A DNA stretch of 64,000 nucleotides, taken from the NCBI GenBank assembly GCA_013399115.1, contig VXAA01003165.1:16811-80810 (forward strand). The letters run 5' to 3'. Positions 37,200 to 49,832 of the stretch are shown piece after piece. The DNA comes from Anseranas semipalmata. Its lineage: Eukaryota; Chordata; Aves; Anseriformes; Anseranatidae. The position numbers and the translations under genes were made by a program. Position 1 is the stretch's first letter; every line of letters starts with the position of its first letter. Below the pieces are notes generated by a model. It did not search any database. It saw only the letters and a program-made list of their open reading frames with translations, and was not told the DNA's origin.

Positions 37200-37950
37200 C
37201 GCTTTGTGGTGAGGTGGGACAAACTTCACTTACGCTCAATTCTGTGGTGAGCAGCGATTGTTTTGACACCTGCACTATGTGAGGGATGGCATGGGCTCCT
37301 TTGTGGCGCATAATGGCACATCTTCATTATTGTTCTAATACTCTTAAAAAAAATCCCTAATCTTTCTGTGGTGCCAATGACTGTAACAATGCTGGGACGT
37401 TTTATTTTCTGCTTGCTCTCTCTTTCCCTTAACCCGCTATTGTTGCCATAGCCACGATGGTGCAGTACTGCTGGTTCGGGGAAGTTTCTGTACTGTACCG
37501 CCCTGAGCTTATTGTTTAAATCTTTATTATTCAACTGTTCTGAAGATTTACATTTTTAATGGCTCATTTATGTAATCCCATAAATAAAGTAGCAGCAAAG
37601 CATCCCACACAAATGAGTGAATTGGGGTTTGAAAAAAGCTGCTGAAGCAGGTCACTCAGGGTCTCAGCTGCGGGGCCTTGATTGGTATCAGCGATATAGC
37701 CACTGTGGCAATGGACTTAAGACCACCCAGTCAGCCCCAAAATGGTGCATTACCAAGGAATAGTGGAATGGTGCTATAGTTCAATCTCCCCTATTTATCA
37801 GGGAGCAGAGTTCTGCCGCAAAAACCATTTCAGTCCCAGACTCATTTACCTTATTGCTTTGACAGCTGCACCTCTCCCGCAGCAAAGTTTGGATGATTAG
37901 CTTTTCCCTGCTAGCAGCTGATGTTGATAGTTTTTTTTTTTTTTAACCAG
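37200..37950. promoter_or_regulatory. Enhancer-like block with clustered SOX cores
   Basis: Five ATTGTT/AACAAT cores fall within 260 bp (37257-37262, 37329-37334, 37385-37390 reverse, 37439-37444, 37511-37516). Further right, TGACAGCTG (37860-37868) combines a MEIS/TGIF-type TGACAG with an E-box. SOX proteins bind (A/T)(A/T)CAA(T/A)G-type sites. Repeat-free; regulatory role inferred. Confidence 0.35.
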
Positions 37951-38239
37951 TATATTCCTGGGGCTGGTAAATTCCCTCTAAAGAGGCTGTGAATTCAAGC
38001 ACCTGCCCGAAGAATTTGTTTTATAAACCGAGCACTGAGATGGAGATATGTCCGAACAATTCACTTCTAAAGCTTCTCCCAGCGCTCCCCTCGCAGCTCC
38101 CTCCCCACGTACAAACCCTTGGCGAACTGTAAATCCTCTGAGGGGGTCTGACACAGTCGTAGCTGGAGCCCTGCTAATGACACACGGGGAAAATACATCG
38201 TTTGCATCGGTTCTCACCTAAAAAGTAGATTTTTAGTCG

Positions 38240-39200
38240 CTAGCTCAAAGAGAGGATGCGTAGCCACTGTGCGTCCCAAGGCATCTTTGCTGGAGGACGT
38301 TTACCTCCTCTCCAGAAGCCTCCTGCTCTGGAGGACGGGGGTGAGCAGCGAGCTGATGCCCCACACATGGCACCCTTACATGAGGTCACTGAGAGGTCCA
38401 GCAGGAGAAACCCACCCGACTCAACCGTGTCTGTCCGGCACCGCCTTTGGTTGGTGCCACAGCCAGCGCTAATAAGGTCAGAATAATTGAATAAACACAC
38501 ACCGCACCACCGGTGCGTTATTATTTGCCTTAGAGTATTTAGGGAGGTAAGAGAAGACCGGACGATATCATCTTGGGCGCAGAAGTGAGGTGATGCTTCC
38601 AGACCTGTAGGATTCGCTCTGCGCCCAGCCTGCACCACCCCGACAGACAGACAGACAGACAGACAGACAGCCTCCCACTGGGTCCCCCGTCCTCTGCCCA
38701 CGTTACTCGACCAGACAGGGACGCGTTCCCACCGGCTCCCACCCAGCCTGCTCCCGGGTCCCGCCAGCGAGCCCTGCCCCGCACAGAGGCAACAACCCTG
38801 CGGCAGGAGCTGAAACGATGCCACCCGCGCTCAGCACCCAAACCGGGACCTGGCTGCCCCACCACTGGGACATGCCACCGCTGCCGTGCCCGGGGAGGGA
38901 GCAAAGACCTCGTTCTGCCCAGCTGCGTGGCGCGGAGTCAAAAGAAGCTGCTCGGAGGCAGCGAGCGGGAGAGGAGACAAAGGCGGGAGAGCCCCGGTCC
39001 AAAGGAACAGTGGGGAAGCCGGTAATTGGGCTGCCTCTGCTCGGCTTTTGCCAGGCCGGCAGGTTTGTTCTTCCCAGGCTGAAAGAGAGGCGAAATTATT
39101 AAAGATCTCAACCTAGAGAAGCGGATAAAGGAAAAAAAAAAAACAGTCGGTGGCGGCTGGAGGTGAATCTGGTAACGAGAGCGCTGTGGGGGATGTCTGC
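38240..39200. promoter_or_regulatory. CpG-rich island-like block without a gene
   Basis: GC-rich with many CpGs between AT-rich flanks, including a (CAGA)n microsatellite. Frames of 194 and 150 codons on the minus strand and several on the plus strand are low-complexity Arg/Gly/Pro/Ser-rich and mutually overlapping, as expected of GC-rich noncoding DNA. It may be an orphan CpG island, enhancer or lncRNA promoter. Confidence 0.4.
38641..38671. repeat. (CAGA)n microsatellite
   Basis: Seven GACA/CAGA tetramers in the CpG-rich block. Confidence 0.95.
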
Positions 39201-41340
39201 TCCGTCCCAAGGGCAGAGGTGGCTGGGAAGTGATTTTCAACAGGCAAAGAAAAATGAAGTTTGGGTAAAATTCATCCCTGTGGACTTTTATTGTTGGTTT
39301 AACTGATTTAAAGTTAGTCCTGGACAGGAAGCAATAGGTCCTGCTGTGGAAAGGCGGAGCTGTGCCTTTCCAGCCCCTTTCTTGTTGCACGGAGATGGCT
39401 GCAGGGACCCAAGCCCAGAGGGACTGGTCAACGAGGCAGACCCAGAGCTGCCCTCGGGGGGTGATCCCCCCATGTCAGGCCTTGCCCCACATGGACAAGG
39501 CCACGAGATGTACATCATGGCATGCTTCATGCAGGGCTCCGGGGCTTTTGGCTGCTCTACCCTGCTCCGGCTTACCACCACGCTGAGGCCATCAAACAGC
39601 TTCTGGTAAGGCCAGCAGGGGACTGGGATTCTCCTTGCAGACATTTGCAAAGCATAGTATAGATACAAACCTTTCAGTGCATTCACAACCAGGAGGAGCA
39701 TCAGAGACTGAATCAGCAATGCCGTGAAATCCCAGCAACACAGCTTCTCCGGGGTTTTGGCAACACCATGGATTAGGCTGAAGAGCGATGGTTCAATTCA
39801 GGGGTCTGTGGTGGGCAGTTGCCCAAGGTTAGGCATCCAGACTGACAGTGCCAACTAATTTGCTCACCTTCCTTTTGGCTTTTGCTGTTAAGCTGGTGTC
39901 TGCTAATATGGTAGGGAGAGAATGCTGAATTTGAATATAATATACAGAATTAAGATAAAGTAATAGCTCATACAGAGCCTTGGTTTTCTTCATGCACTAT
40001 ACTCCTTTCTTATATTCTTATTGCTGAACTTAAATAATGGCTCATTACCATGAGCTGTCTATTGTTGCTGTTCCTTATGAATTAGCTGCTTGCTGGCATT
40101 TTTCTCTCTCGGAGACATTTTGAATGACTAGTGTTGGGCAAACTTCCATCCCTTGTAGGATCTTTTAAGAGACAGAGGCATTCCCCTCCAGAAAAAGCTG
40201 GAGGATGAAGAAGACACAGGATATCAAGCAGAACACCAACCCACGTTTCCCAAAACCAAACTTTTGTTGTATTTGCCCACCTAATATTAAGCAGCATGTA
40301 ATATTGCTCCTGTAGCACTTTCTGCAGCCTTCCATGTGCCCCAGGAAAGCACAGACGGCCTGGCCAGGCCCTGGGTTTCACAGCGAGCAGAGCACCGGGG
40401 ACACGTGTGGCTGGAGGTGAATGGGCGCGCTCCTGCTTGGGAGGAGGAAGAGGTGAGACCAGATTAGGACTTCTCCGGCTGCCTACTGCCCAGCGAACAA
40501 GAGGCCACATCCCTGCATTCTCCCCATCACACCACGGTCCTTCGTTCATTCTCCTCTTTTAGATCCTCCATGACAAAACTTAACTGCCCCAAGCTGGAGG
40601 CCTGCTGTGGCCACCGTGCTTGAGCTGTGACTACACAGGCACAAGCCAAGGATCTCCAGAAGGTGAACCTCACTGAAACTGCTAAACATGTGCACATGTT
40701 AGTTTTCCTTTATTATTCTGGTTACCTTAAGTCTGTTGCAACCATCAAAGTAAACTACCGAGTTCCAGGGCTTGTGCCTCTAGCCTTAAAGCTGACAAAC
40801 ATTGATCTTTGCCATCTCAGCACAGATCTGAGACCCATCAGGACTGATCGGAAAGCACAGAAGACTGTCGTCCCCTTGTGCTGCATCTGCCACCCAAGAG
40901 AACACGAACCAGGTGGGATGTGGGAACCAGGTGGGATGTGGGAACCAGGGTTCCTCCCACACGAAGTGGAATGGGCAGTGGGGTGGGAGGCAGGCAGCAG
41001 CAGCAGCATTACCTTTCTGCTCGCTGGCAGGAGTCCCTGGGGGCTCTCTGGGTTGTACTTTCAGCTTTGGAGTCCAATGTCTGGAACAAATCCTGTTCCA
41101 TTGGTTTTCTACTGTAGTCTGGATAGCCTTTTCTCATTCATACCATTAAAGGTACCATTGCCTTCACTTTCTGGCAAAACTTTAAGTAAGATTGTTGCCT
41201 TTGTGACTGTAGTGTCATATCCTTGTAACACACACTTTTTGTGACAATGTCCCAGCCCACAATGACACTGAAACAGTAAGAACACAAGTCTATGTGTCAT
41301 GTCATACTCCAGACCTTAACAGTGCTCCACAAGTGATACA
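39201..41340. other. Gene-free sequence, short 18-bp tandem
   Basis: No recognised gene. The longest open frame (40627-41244, 205 codons, plus) includes the 18-bp tandem at 40906-40950 and has no domain I recognise. Confidence 0.5.
40906..40950 (+). repeat. 18-bp tandem repeat, 2.5 units
   Basis: GAACCAGGTGGGATGTGG is present twice without change, then a partial third unit. Confidence 0.92.
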
Positions 41341-41608
41341 GAATCACAGAATCATTTTGGTTGGAAGAGACCTTCAAGATCACCTAGTCCAACCTAAGAC
41401 CTAACACTAACAAGCCCTCCACTAGACCATGTCATTAAGCTCTACATCTAAACATCTTTTAAATACATCCAGGGATGGTGACTCCACCACTTCCCTGGGC
41501 AGCCTGTTCCAATGTCTAACAACCCTTTCAGTAAAGAAATTTTTCCTAATGTCCAACCTAAACCTCCCCTGGCACAACTTTATCCCATTCCCCCCTGTCC
41601 TACAGAAT
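41341..41608 (-). mobile_element. CR1 3'-end fragment, minus strand
   Basis: Reading from the plus strand it begins GAATCACAGAATCATTTTGG and TTGGAAGAGACCTTCAAGAT, the reverse complement of a CR1 3' UTR, and continues into the antisense of the C-terminal coding end (CACTTCCCTGGGCAGCCTGT, about 41490) up to about 41608. It is 5'-truncated and diverged. Confidence 0.88.
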
Positions 41609-42347
41609 GCCTAAGATTATCAACATGAAGCTGTGATGCAATTTTCTTAAAGCATCCCTACGTATCTATGCTGTGTATTCTTACATTTCAAATCCCCATT
41701 CACAGAGCAGAAACTAAGCCCAGGATCCGCCCTGCTCACTGCCAAACCCGCTGCGGCCCTGGCTTGCCCACACCCAGGCTCATGGCAGTGGTGGCCGGTG
41801 GGTCTGCAGGACACAGGGCTGCACAAGCCTGTAGGACCTTCCTGCACACCAAATGCGGCAACGGCAGCTAGCTGACGGCCATCTGCAGAGCAGCCAAGAG
41901 GACCGAAGATGGGCGAGAAACACAGTGTACACTGTTTATGACCCTGCAAAACCTGTTCTTTAAGGTACAGACATATCCAGACACAAGAAAACCTGCCTAA
42001 GATCCTATAAGAAAGCTGCAGACAGGGAACTGAACTCTTCTCCAGAGGTCTAAACCATTGCTACCAGGGACTGGATCCCCTCCCCAGGGCACCATGTTAC
42101 TTCCCACACAACGCTTTTGCCATTAGCCCTGTGCACTGGCTCTGGAGCTACCTCAATGTACGACACACAGGATGCTCCCAGGAGAACAACGCAGAACTCA
42201 CACTGTTCCATAGCCTAAAGGGTTTGGCTTGACATTCTAGTCATAGCACAGGGCTTGTGATTTGGGGGTAGCAGTGAATATTGCAGAAATAGCAATTTTG
42301 TGTAAGAAAAAAAAATAACACACTCTTCTTGTTTTCCCTTATGAAAG
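41609..42347. other. Unique sequence downstream of the POLR1D transcript candidates
   Basis: A mildly GC-rich patch (41.7-41.9 kb) then AT-rich sequence. No transposon, gene or notable repeat recognised. Confidence 0.5.
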
Positions 42348-42353
42348 TTTATT
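42348..42353 (-). terminator. POLR1D: Candidate POLR1D poly(A) signal (distal)
   Basis: AATAAA on the minus strand is followed by AGAGTGTGTTATTTTTTTTT, a strong GT/T-rich downstream element. Using it would give a 3' UTR of about 3.8 kb. The interval 42.3-46.2 kb is AT-rich, free of recognised transposons and looks like 3' UTR sequence, but no transcript evidence is available from the sequence alone. Confidence 0.4.
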
Positions 42354-45300
42354 TTTGTTGCATATAGATGGAAATTTAGTTCTTTCAGTTTTGATACAGA
42401 TATGTCCTTCCAGAAGCATTTAAAAAGGCACAGGGTAATGGCCTGAGAGTTACTAAAACCATATTTGATAAAGTCTAAGCAATACCAAACTGATATATAA
42501 ATTAAAAAAAGACACAGCTACAGTGTTGATTTGAGACAGAGAGGCTGCTGGATATTTGGCATAAAAATATTTGAGAGTTTTTTCCTATCTTAAGACTACT
42601 CTATCTAGAAGTCTAAAAATGAGAGTGTGTATAGAGAATTTGTAAAGTTTTAAGGCTTTTTTTTATTAATTGGAACTATGCCCTTTTTAACATTTACTGT
42701 TGACTATTTCCTATTGACAGTCAATAAAACAAAGACTGTATATTAATGCAGAAAGGAGTTTCATTCATAGAGTGTGAGCTACAACCGGATTATTTGCAAG
42801 TGCAAAGATCACTCACATGAATAAAGATTTGGTGGATCAGTTACTCTACTGATAAAATGAATGAAATCCATCTCCAAACACAATCCAAATATGTTCCTTG
42901 CTACTTATTCAAGCAAGTCTACTTTTGTGTTGTTCCAGTTTAATTAACTGAAAACATATAATTATTAATGAGAGCTCTGATAGGGCAGAAGCAGAAACAT
43001 GCTTCTCAGTGATGAACTTGCAGCCAAAACACAAAAAACAGTTCTGTTTGTGCAGGAAAAGCAACCCCCTCCTGCTACATTATTCCATTGATCTAAAAAC
43101 ATTTACATCTCCTTTGTTAACTAGTTTTCAGTAGAAATTTCATAATCACTAAGGAACGCTATTACAAGTGCGCCTCAAGAAACTTCTGTGAAGTAAACTT
43201 GGATCTGTCTATAAACAGGGTCTATTTTTCCTTCCAAGTTTTGCACATCAAATCTTGTAGGTTTTTCTTCCACATTCATTGCTTTCATGATTCATCGTAA
43301 ATAACTCAAACTGGATTTACAAAAGAGATGAGTCTGTACAATGAACATAAAAACTGCATGTTATATCCCTGACTTAGTCAAAACTAATAAAAGTACTTCA
43401 TAATATCCAATTGTAAAACGTTTTCTCCTCTTCTTTTACATTGCTTTGTGATCTACATTTAACATCAGCTTGGTGAAAGTGAACCTTTTTTGAGGATTTC
43501 TGTCCAACGTAATAAAGTCTGATTAAACCGCTCTTGTGGCTATGGCAAGAGCAATACTCTCACCTGAATAAACTCTGTTATCTCTACAATATGCATCGAA
43601 ACTAAACAAAGACAACATTAACAGCTCACAGATAAACAAGAAACACCTTTGAAGTATTACTGTAACAACTTTAACGTAAGGTGCATTCCCCTCCCAAATG
43701 AGTAACTAGGCTGCAATGTGCCACTGAAGCAGAGACCATGAATACACTTTTTTTTTTTTTAAAGGACTAGGAATTTCTACAAGGAACAAGCATTCAGAGT
43801 TACAGACGTTGATAACAGATTTTGAAAAGCCATGTTCAGCTTTAAGCTTCAGGCTTTAAATTCTACCTTTAACATACCTTATAAAGGTGATGGTGTTGTC
43901 ACACAATACGAACAGACACAATGCAAACCTGGCCTTATATGCTAATTTTTTATTTAAAAAAATGATCAACAGATGAAGATTTGCCTTAAGAACAGTTCAT
44001 GAGCCGCAGGGTTTTTTTTGTTTTTACTATGTATGCCTAGGAAAGGCAGCACTGAAATATGGGGTCAACCAATGAAAGACCCATAATTCACATATGTTCT
44101 CTAAGTGAGTAAAAAATGGAATTGCATCAGAACCTACCTCCACTGATGAAGACAGGCTTCTTTAAGCTATCTGGTTTAGGTCACGTCAAATCCTCTAGTT
44201 CAGCATTGGAAGCACTGTTTATCAACAACCCAGATCAGTTTTGAACGCACACTTAAGACTGGTTTAAATGAATGTAGAATCAACAGCAGCACCTACCCTA
44301 AAGGGATGCATGAAGGCCTGCATGTGGAAGGCTCTCAGGAAACCACATTACCACCACAAGCCAGTCTAATAAGAATCCATGGGAATTTGTCCTGCAGGAC
44401 ATCTCCAGCCCCAGTCCTGAGCAATGGGGAGAGGAATTTGCCACTGCAAAGCCACACAAACCCAGCATTGGCATTGCAGCAGAGGCTGGCTGGAACTGTA
44501 GGTGCTGTCCTTCAGAAGAAATTAAGGAGAAAACAAGCCATGTCCAGCAAAATAAGGACTACAAACAACACCTGTTTATTTAAGTCAAAGATAGCCCTAG
44601 ATTCTCCAAAGACTCTACTTTTTCTTTGGTCCCACTTAAATCATTGGAAATTTTCTGAGAGGGTGGGACTTCTGTTATAGTGCTATGGTTCCTGCAGGGA
44701 AACAGAGAAAAATAGCCATGCTCTTCAGGGGACATTTAGAAGTATCCCACTTGCTTGGATACGCTGACCCTGGCAGCCGCTGCTGGAATCAACATCAGTT
44801 TAACTACCTTCCCATTGTTCAGAAGAGTAATTCTCAGCTGATACATCAAAATTCAGCCACAGCAATATCGGCTTTGGTCTCCCCATCTCCTAGCTAACAC
44901 GATCCTTCAAAGGGAGACAGGTAAGTATAGCAAGACGAGGTGTGGATGTGCCTATAGGTGGCACTCTTGCCCTGACACAACATGGAAGGGCCACGAAGTG
45001 CTGCTACTCCTTTCTGTTAGACAGAGGCCCAATTCAGTTAAAAACCCATTAAAAGCATAAATCCCACAAAACACTTTTAATGAACATTTGAGATTTTATT
45101 GTCAACACACTTAAAAACTGAAACCTATGTTCAAAACAATTACTTCTGAGAACACTGAAATACAAAATATTTCACACAGAAGTTTGTTACTGTAACATAA
45201 ACAGAAAAAAAAGACAGAATATGCTGATGTGTATTATACGTGCTCGAAGTCACAAGTTTAAGAATTGTACCACTACAAAATCCTCACGTGGGTTTGCAAA

Positions 45301-46167
45301 GTGAGCATTTGATTGTTTTTAAATATCTCCTCTGCATTTCTAGTATTACACATTTACTTGGAAACTTCATAGCAGTGGACAAAGACATGATAATTCTGTC
45401 TTCAAGGTTTGTTTGAAAGCACCATGACAACAGACTGTTCAAACTAGTTCCTTACAGAGGGAAGTCTAAACAGAGACAATTATTGCAGTTATGGCTTTTT
45501 AGGGGTAGAATTTATTATTATCTATGACAGGTTTGTGAATATACTACACGCAAAGTCGGTATTTCCTGGTAGTTCCTCCTGGAAAGTAAAACCAGCATTG
45601 CCCATTTTAAATTTACCCTTTTTATACTGTCTGAAGAAACCAAACTCTTACACGCTATACAAAATATATGTGCTTAGCCAGGCACTGACCAGTTTTTTCC
45701 CTTCTTCTAAGATCCTGTAAAACTAAACTAACCCAAACAAGCAAAACTTCTTCATTGGTTAAGCAGCAAATAAGTTCTGCCAACTTTACACAATAAATAG
45801 ACTTCTGCTTAAGTTAAATTTATTTCCAAAAGGGTGACACAACTAAACAAATTGTATCAGACAGTGACACGCGTATCACACTCCATTACCAAGACCCTAA
45901 GCTCAGTCAGAAGGGGAGCAAGGAAAGGAGCAACGGGAAGGGAATGTCTGTTCTCAGACAACTGAAAGATTTATGCTGCACTTCGCTTTTCTCTTAAAGG
46001 TCCCGAAGAAACGTTTATAAAGCTACCTCTAGCTACTTCTCACACTAGCAACTCAGTTCAAAGATCAATTCTGAACAGCATCTCTTTCTGAAAAAAAAAA
46101 AGAAACATCCCTGCAGTCTGATGTCTAATGACATTCTTGGCTTGTAGCAGCACATCCTCATCTCTCC
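42354..46167 (-). other. POLR1D: Probable POLR1D 3' UTR and immediate downstream flank
   Basis: AT-rich, repeat-poor sequence directly after the POLR1D stop codon on the minus strand. I see no transposon and no convincing ORF. Small open stretches such as 44306-44680 on the plus strand have no recognisable domain. The region is bounded by the distal poly(A) signal candidate. Which part is transcribed depends on which poly(A) signal is used. Confidence 0.4.
45095..45100 (-). terminator. POLR1D: Candidate POLR1D poly(A) signal (proximal)
   Basis: AATAAA on the minus strand lies 1.07 kb downstream of the POLR1D stop codon. A GT-rich stretch (AAAAGTGTTTTGTGGGA on the minus strand, 45078-45062) follows at the right distance for a downstream cleavage element. 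This is a reasonable end for a transcript of about 1.1 kb of 3' UTR. Another AATAAA at 45511-45516 lacks an obvious GT-rich element. Confidence 0.45.
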
Positions 46168-46453
46168 TCATCGTTTGCTAGATCGCTTTTCATACTTATC
46201 CTTTGTGTGCTGGTTCCTGTTTCGGTGCCTAGGAGGAGAGTAGCTGACTCTCCTTCTGGACTGAAAGCTGGGTGTGTATGGATGAATTCTGCGTTTCTTT
46301 GGTTTTTCTTCTTTCCTGCTTTTGTTTGGCTCCGGCTCCTTACTGACTTCCTTTTGCTCACGTTCTTGGTCTTGTTCTTTTTGAGATGGTAATGTGTTTT
46401 TGATGGTATTAATAAGAAATCTTTTATTTGCACCAGCAAGAGGACATTTCAAC
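46168..46453 (-). CDS. POLR1D: POLR1D isoform-2-type terminal coding exon
   Basis: This is the last coding exon of the alternative POLR1D transcript (isoform 2). It reads on the minus strand from a splice acceptor (pyrimidine-rich tract ending TTTACAG, AG at 46455-46454) to a stop at 46170-46168 and adds 94 residues. The exon starts with one G that completes a split Trp codon (TG|G), matching the phase of the exon at 57917-57991. The start reads LKCPLAGANKRFLINTIKNT; the middle is Lys/Glu/Arg-rich and low in complexity; the end has SYSPPR and a basic terminus DKYEKRSSKR. I recognise the same order in mammalian POLR1D isoform 2, from memory and without alignment. Isoform 1 of this gene is the AC19-like subunit that pairs with POLR1C in RNA polymerases I and III. 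Isoform 2 lacks that dimerisation domain and has no established role. The ORF extending upstream to 46572 is intron read-through. Confidence 0.9.
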
Positions 46454-49400
46454 CTGTAAAGACATTTAAAAGTAATCAAAAGATGGGATAAAAACATCCT
46501 GAAACAAATCTGAGAGTTTAACTTCAATAATTTTAAGACAGGTTTGTGTTTTTGGCTTTCCTTGCATGCCACCTAGTGTAAACTCTCAGTACAGAAAGAT
46601 ATGCTCAAGGTTGTCTTCATTCTCCTTTTATCTTACTCTTTATAGGACAAAAATTATTTTATTTTAATGGAGTGAAAGTCCACATGATTTTCACAAGGCA
46701 GTGTGCAGGGGGAAGCAGATGAGGCAAGACTCGTGTTTAACACACTCTATGTAAGGTGACAATATATTTTAAGTTTGTCAGTGCTTAAGTATTCAGGAAT
46801 CAAATATTTAATAACACATTCTAAGTCAAATCAGAATGGTTTACAAGACCACATTGCTGACCGTAGTAGATTATTCAATGAACTAAGATATTCGGAAAGT
46901 AAAAGATACACGTGCATAAAGAACCCGAACAGCTGTAGTAATAAAGCAGACAAAGGAGGCATACCAATCTTAACCTATGTTTAGCAACCAAACGAAATGC
47001 TTTATTTCTTTTTAATAGAAAGGATACGTATTCAACTCCTTTTCCTTGTTTCTGACTTCTTCCTCTTGCAGCTTAATGCTTTTGCACATAATTTATCAGC
47101 TTGTTTTAGTAAACAAGTACTCTACATTGTGTTTATCCTGTTGTTATCGCTTGTACACTACTTACACTCAATTTGTCATCTCTTAAAGAATGGAATGCAA
47201 ATAATACAAGTTTGAATATATTCCTTCACTAAGCAGAAATCATTCCAAAGACTTTGTTTATTGTGGGAGCTGCTGTGAGTTTGCATGCTAATGTAGAACT
47301 TAAGGGATTACTCTAAAAAAGCAGAGATGTTGGAGATCATAATACCACTTACTGAATCAACTACGGAGTCAATGAATCTTAACACTGCAATGTTAGGATC
47401 ATCTATTCTACTAGAATATTTTGTGTAAGCATAAAAACTATATCCTGACCACTTAAAACCTTTAAAAGCTCTGAATAATCAGACTAAGCAGAAAAAGAAG
47501 AAAATTGTAACGAAGATCGCATCTGATTAGTTAGCATACTTCATGACTTTGAACTGTACATGGTATTTACTTCTGACCTGCTTGTTAAGCATTACTGATA
47601 ATAGTTCTTGTCATAAATCCTCAAAGAAATTATTAGAGTCATTTTGGAAGTATACAATAAGCAGCCACACTGTTTTGTTTCTGCTATATACTTCTTGACA
47701 TTTCTATAGCATAATTAGTTTTAGAGTTTGTAAACTTCCTGCATATAAATCTACACTGTTTTGCTCAAACCCAGGTTAAAAAAAAATACAGAAAAATCTA
47801 GATGTTTTGTACAGATGTTTTGTAAACTAGGGAGGCAGTCATTATGCATTAGCTCTTTTATTTAGTGAAAGTATAGAGCTAACGTTTGTCAGTGGAATCG
47901 GGTTTCCATTTCAAGCTACATCAGCTATGGACATGACGATGAAAATGCCATGGCACAGGCTGCGCTTGTGACAACACAAAACAGCCAACATTTAAAGTCC
48001 TCTGCATGTCTTATGCCAGCATTAAACTGTTGTATCTCAATGCTTCCAACCAAGGAGTTGGCAACTTTTTCTAGGATGCATCCAGGTACAAACTATTTTA
48101 CATTTGTCTCTTCCCACTTTTCTTAAAAGCTAATGTATTGATTAAGCACTAATATATATAACACCAGAATGACACAATCTGTCCTAAGTAAATCCACCTT
48201 GCTGAAGTATTTATTTCTTTTTGGCATTGTGAGTGCTGCCTGAGCTATACCAAGAATGAAAACTGATGAGAAATGCAGGGCTTCAGAGTCAGCTAAGAGA
48301 GGTCATTAATTCACTATCACACAGCAATAAAAATGAGCCCCCAGGTTTTCCTGGAGCAGCAATAAGACGTGGCACTGAAGAGAAACATCAGTCCTTGGTT
48401 TTATTGACCTCAGACTTCAGCAAAACAAGTTCTGCTTTTAAGTCTTGAAGGAAAATGAGATGTATGGCACACATGCTATACGTTACACATGCACACACAC
48501 GTCCATAATGTTTGCACATATACGTGGCATATAAGGAATTGTGAAGATTTGAAGTGAGCTGTATTATTATCTCATTGAGGTCTTTTTCAGCACTTCCAAT
48601 GGTGAGAAAATTGTAGGATATTTCTGTAGCTCAATTCCCTGAAGACAAGCCTTTGGCTTGCTGTAGGTCTGATCCTGCAATGCTCAATTCAATGACAGCT
48701 TTGCCCTCAATGTAAATTCTGAAGAACTGAGAAGAAAGCTCAGTCTGTGCAAGGTGGATCGCAATCTGTGAACTAGTGAACAGTTCCACAGAACAGACTA
48801 TAAAAATTTTTTGTTTGCTTTTAATAAAAGACATGTTAAAAGAGCAGCAAGGTTTCAAACTCCAGTGTGCCTGAAGCAGAACTGCAGGCATGAGCAAAGA
48901 ATGCATGCTACCTGCAATTCTAAAGCAATCTAGTTTACAAAGCTGTCTCCGGTTTTGTAGCAATGTATTCGTTCAATGTAATAGTTCACTGTTTTGCATG
49001 TTCTGATAAGCTAAAACAAGCTATTTTTACCCATAGAACCCCACCCCCCTCCAAACACAAGTCCCACGCCCCCCAAAATTTTTCTGCTATGCAATGATAA
49101 AATGGCAACTCCACAATTTGAGCAAGAAAGAGAAACAGAAACCATTCTTGCACACTCAAGTCAACTCTTAATCCCACTTTTGACATTTTAAGTCAACTTG
49201 TGTGCAACAATCATCTTACTCTCCAGTCAATGCCTGCCATCAAGTTTGGCACTGTAGTTCAGCACAGAAGTGTACATTAGGACTTCTTATCAGTAAAACT
49301 CACTGACACTGCTTAAGACACTGGAGTACAGTGCCATGAATCACAGTCTTTCCTCTGCTATGTAACTGAACACGTTAAACAGGGTTGGCATAGTCAGCCT

Positions 49401-49832
49401 CAGCATACAGAGTAAATCTGACCTTTCCAGCAAACAGAGTTTATTATGCATAAACTTACATTTCTAGCACTTCCAAACTGTCATGGAAAACACAGTATTT
49501 AACAGAATAACGATTGAAGGCAGCTAGAGATTGTTTTGGCAGAGTGATTTGCCAGAGCAAGTAATCTAGGCTGCTGTCCTTTCATAGCGGACCTCACAAA
49601 GGATGCTGCCTGGATGCACACTGCAAGCTCATGTATGGTCTTGGCAGCCAGGTGCAGCTGGCAGGGCTTTGCATGGGAGCCTGTGCTCTGATCACAAAGT
49701 TTTAACATACTTGGTTTGCAGTCTCTGTCTGTACCTCATTCCTCCTCCTCTTTACGTCCAAATGAGAAAGATGTAGCAGAATCCCATTGCAGTGTTTCTG
49801 CACAGCAATGCAACACCCGTTCAAAGACAAGA

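Noticed and set aside
38240..38824. 194-codon minus-strand frame in the CpG-rich block
   Set aside because: Low-complexity Arg/Gly/Ser composition and overlapping frames on both strands fit GC-rich noncoding DNA.
40627..41244. 205-codon plus-strand open frame
   Set aside because: It includes an 18-bp tandem repeat, its sequence has no family resemblance, and several other frames are open in the same place.
46454..46572. Upstream extension of the POLR1D exon frame to a Met at 46572
   Set aside because: The AG acceptor at 46455-46454 and the split Trp codon show that this part is intron.
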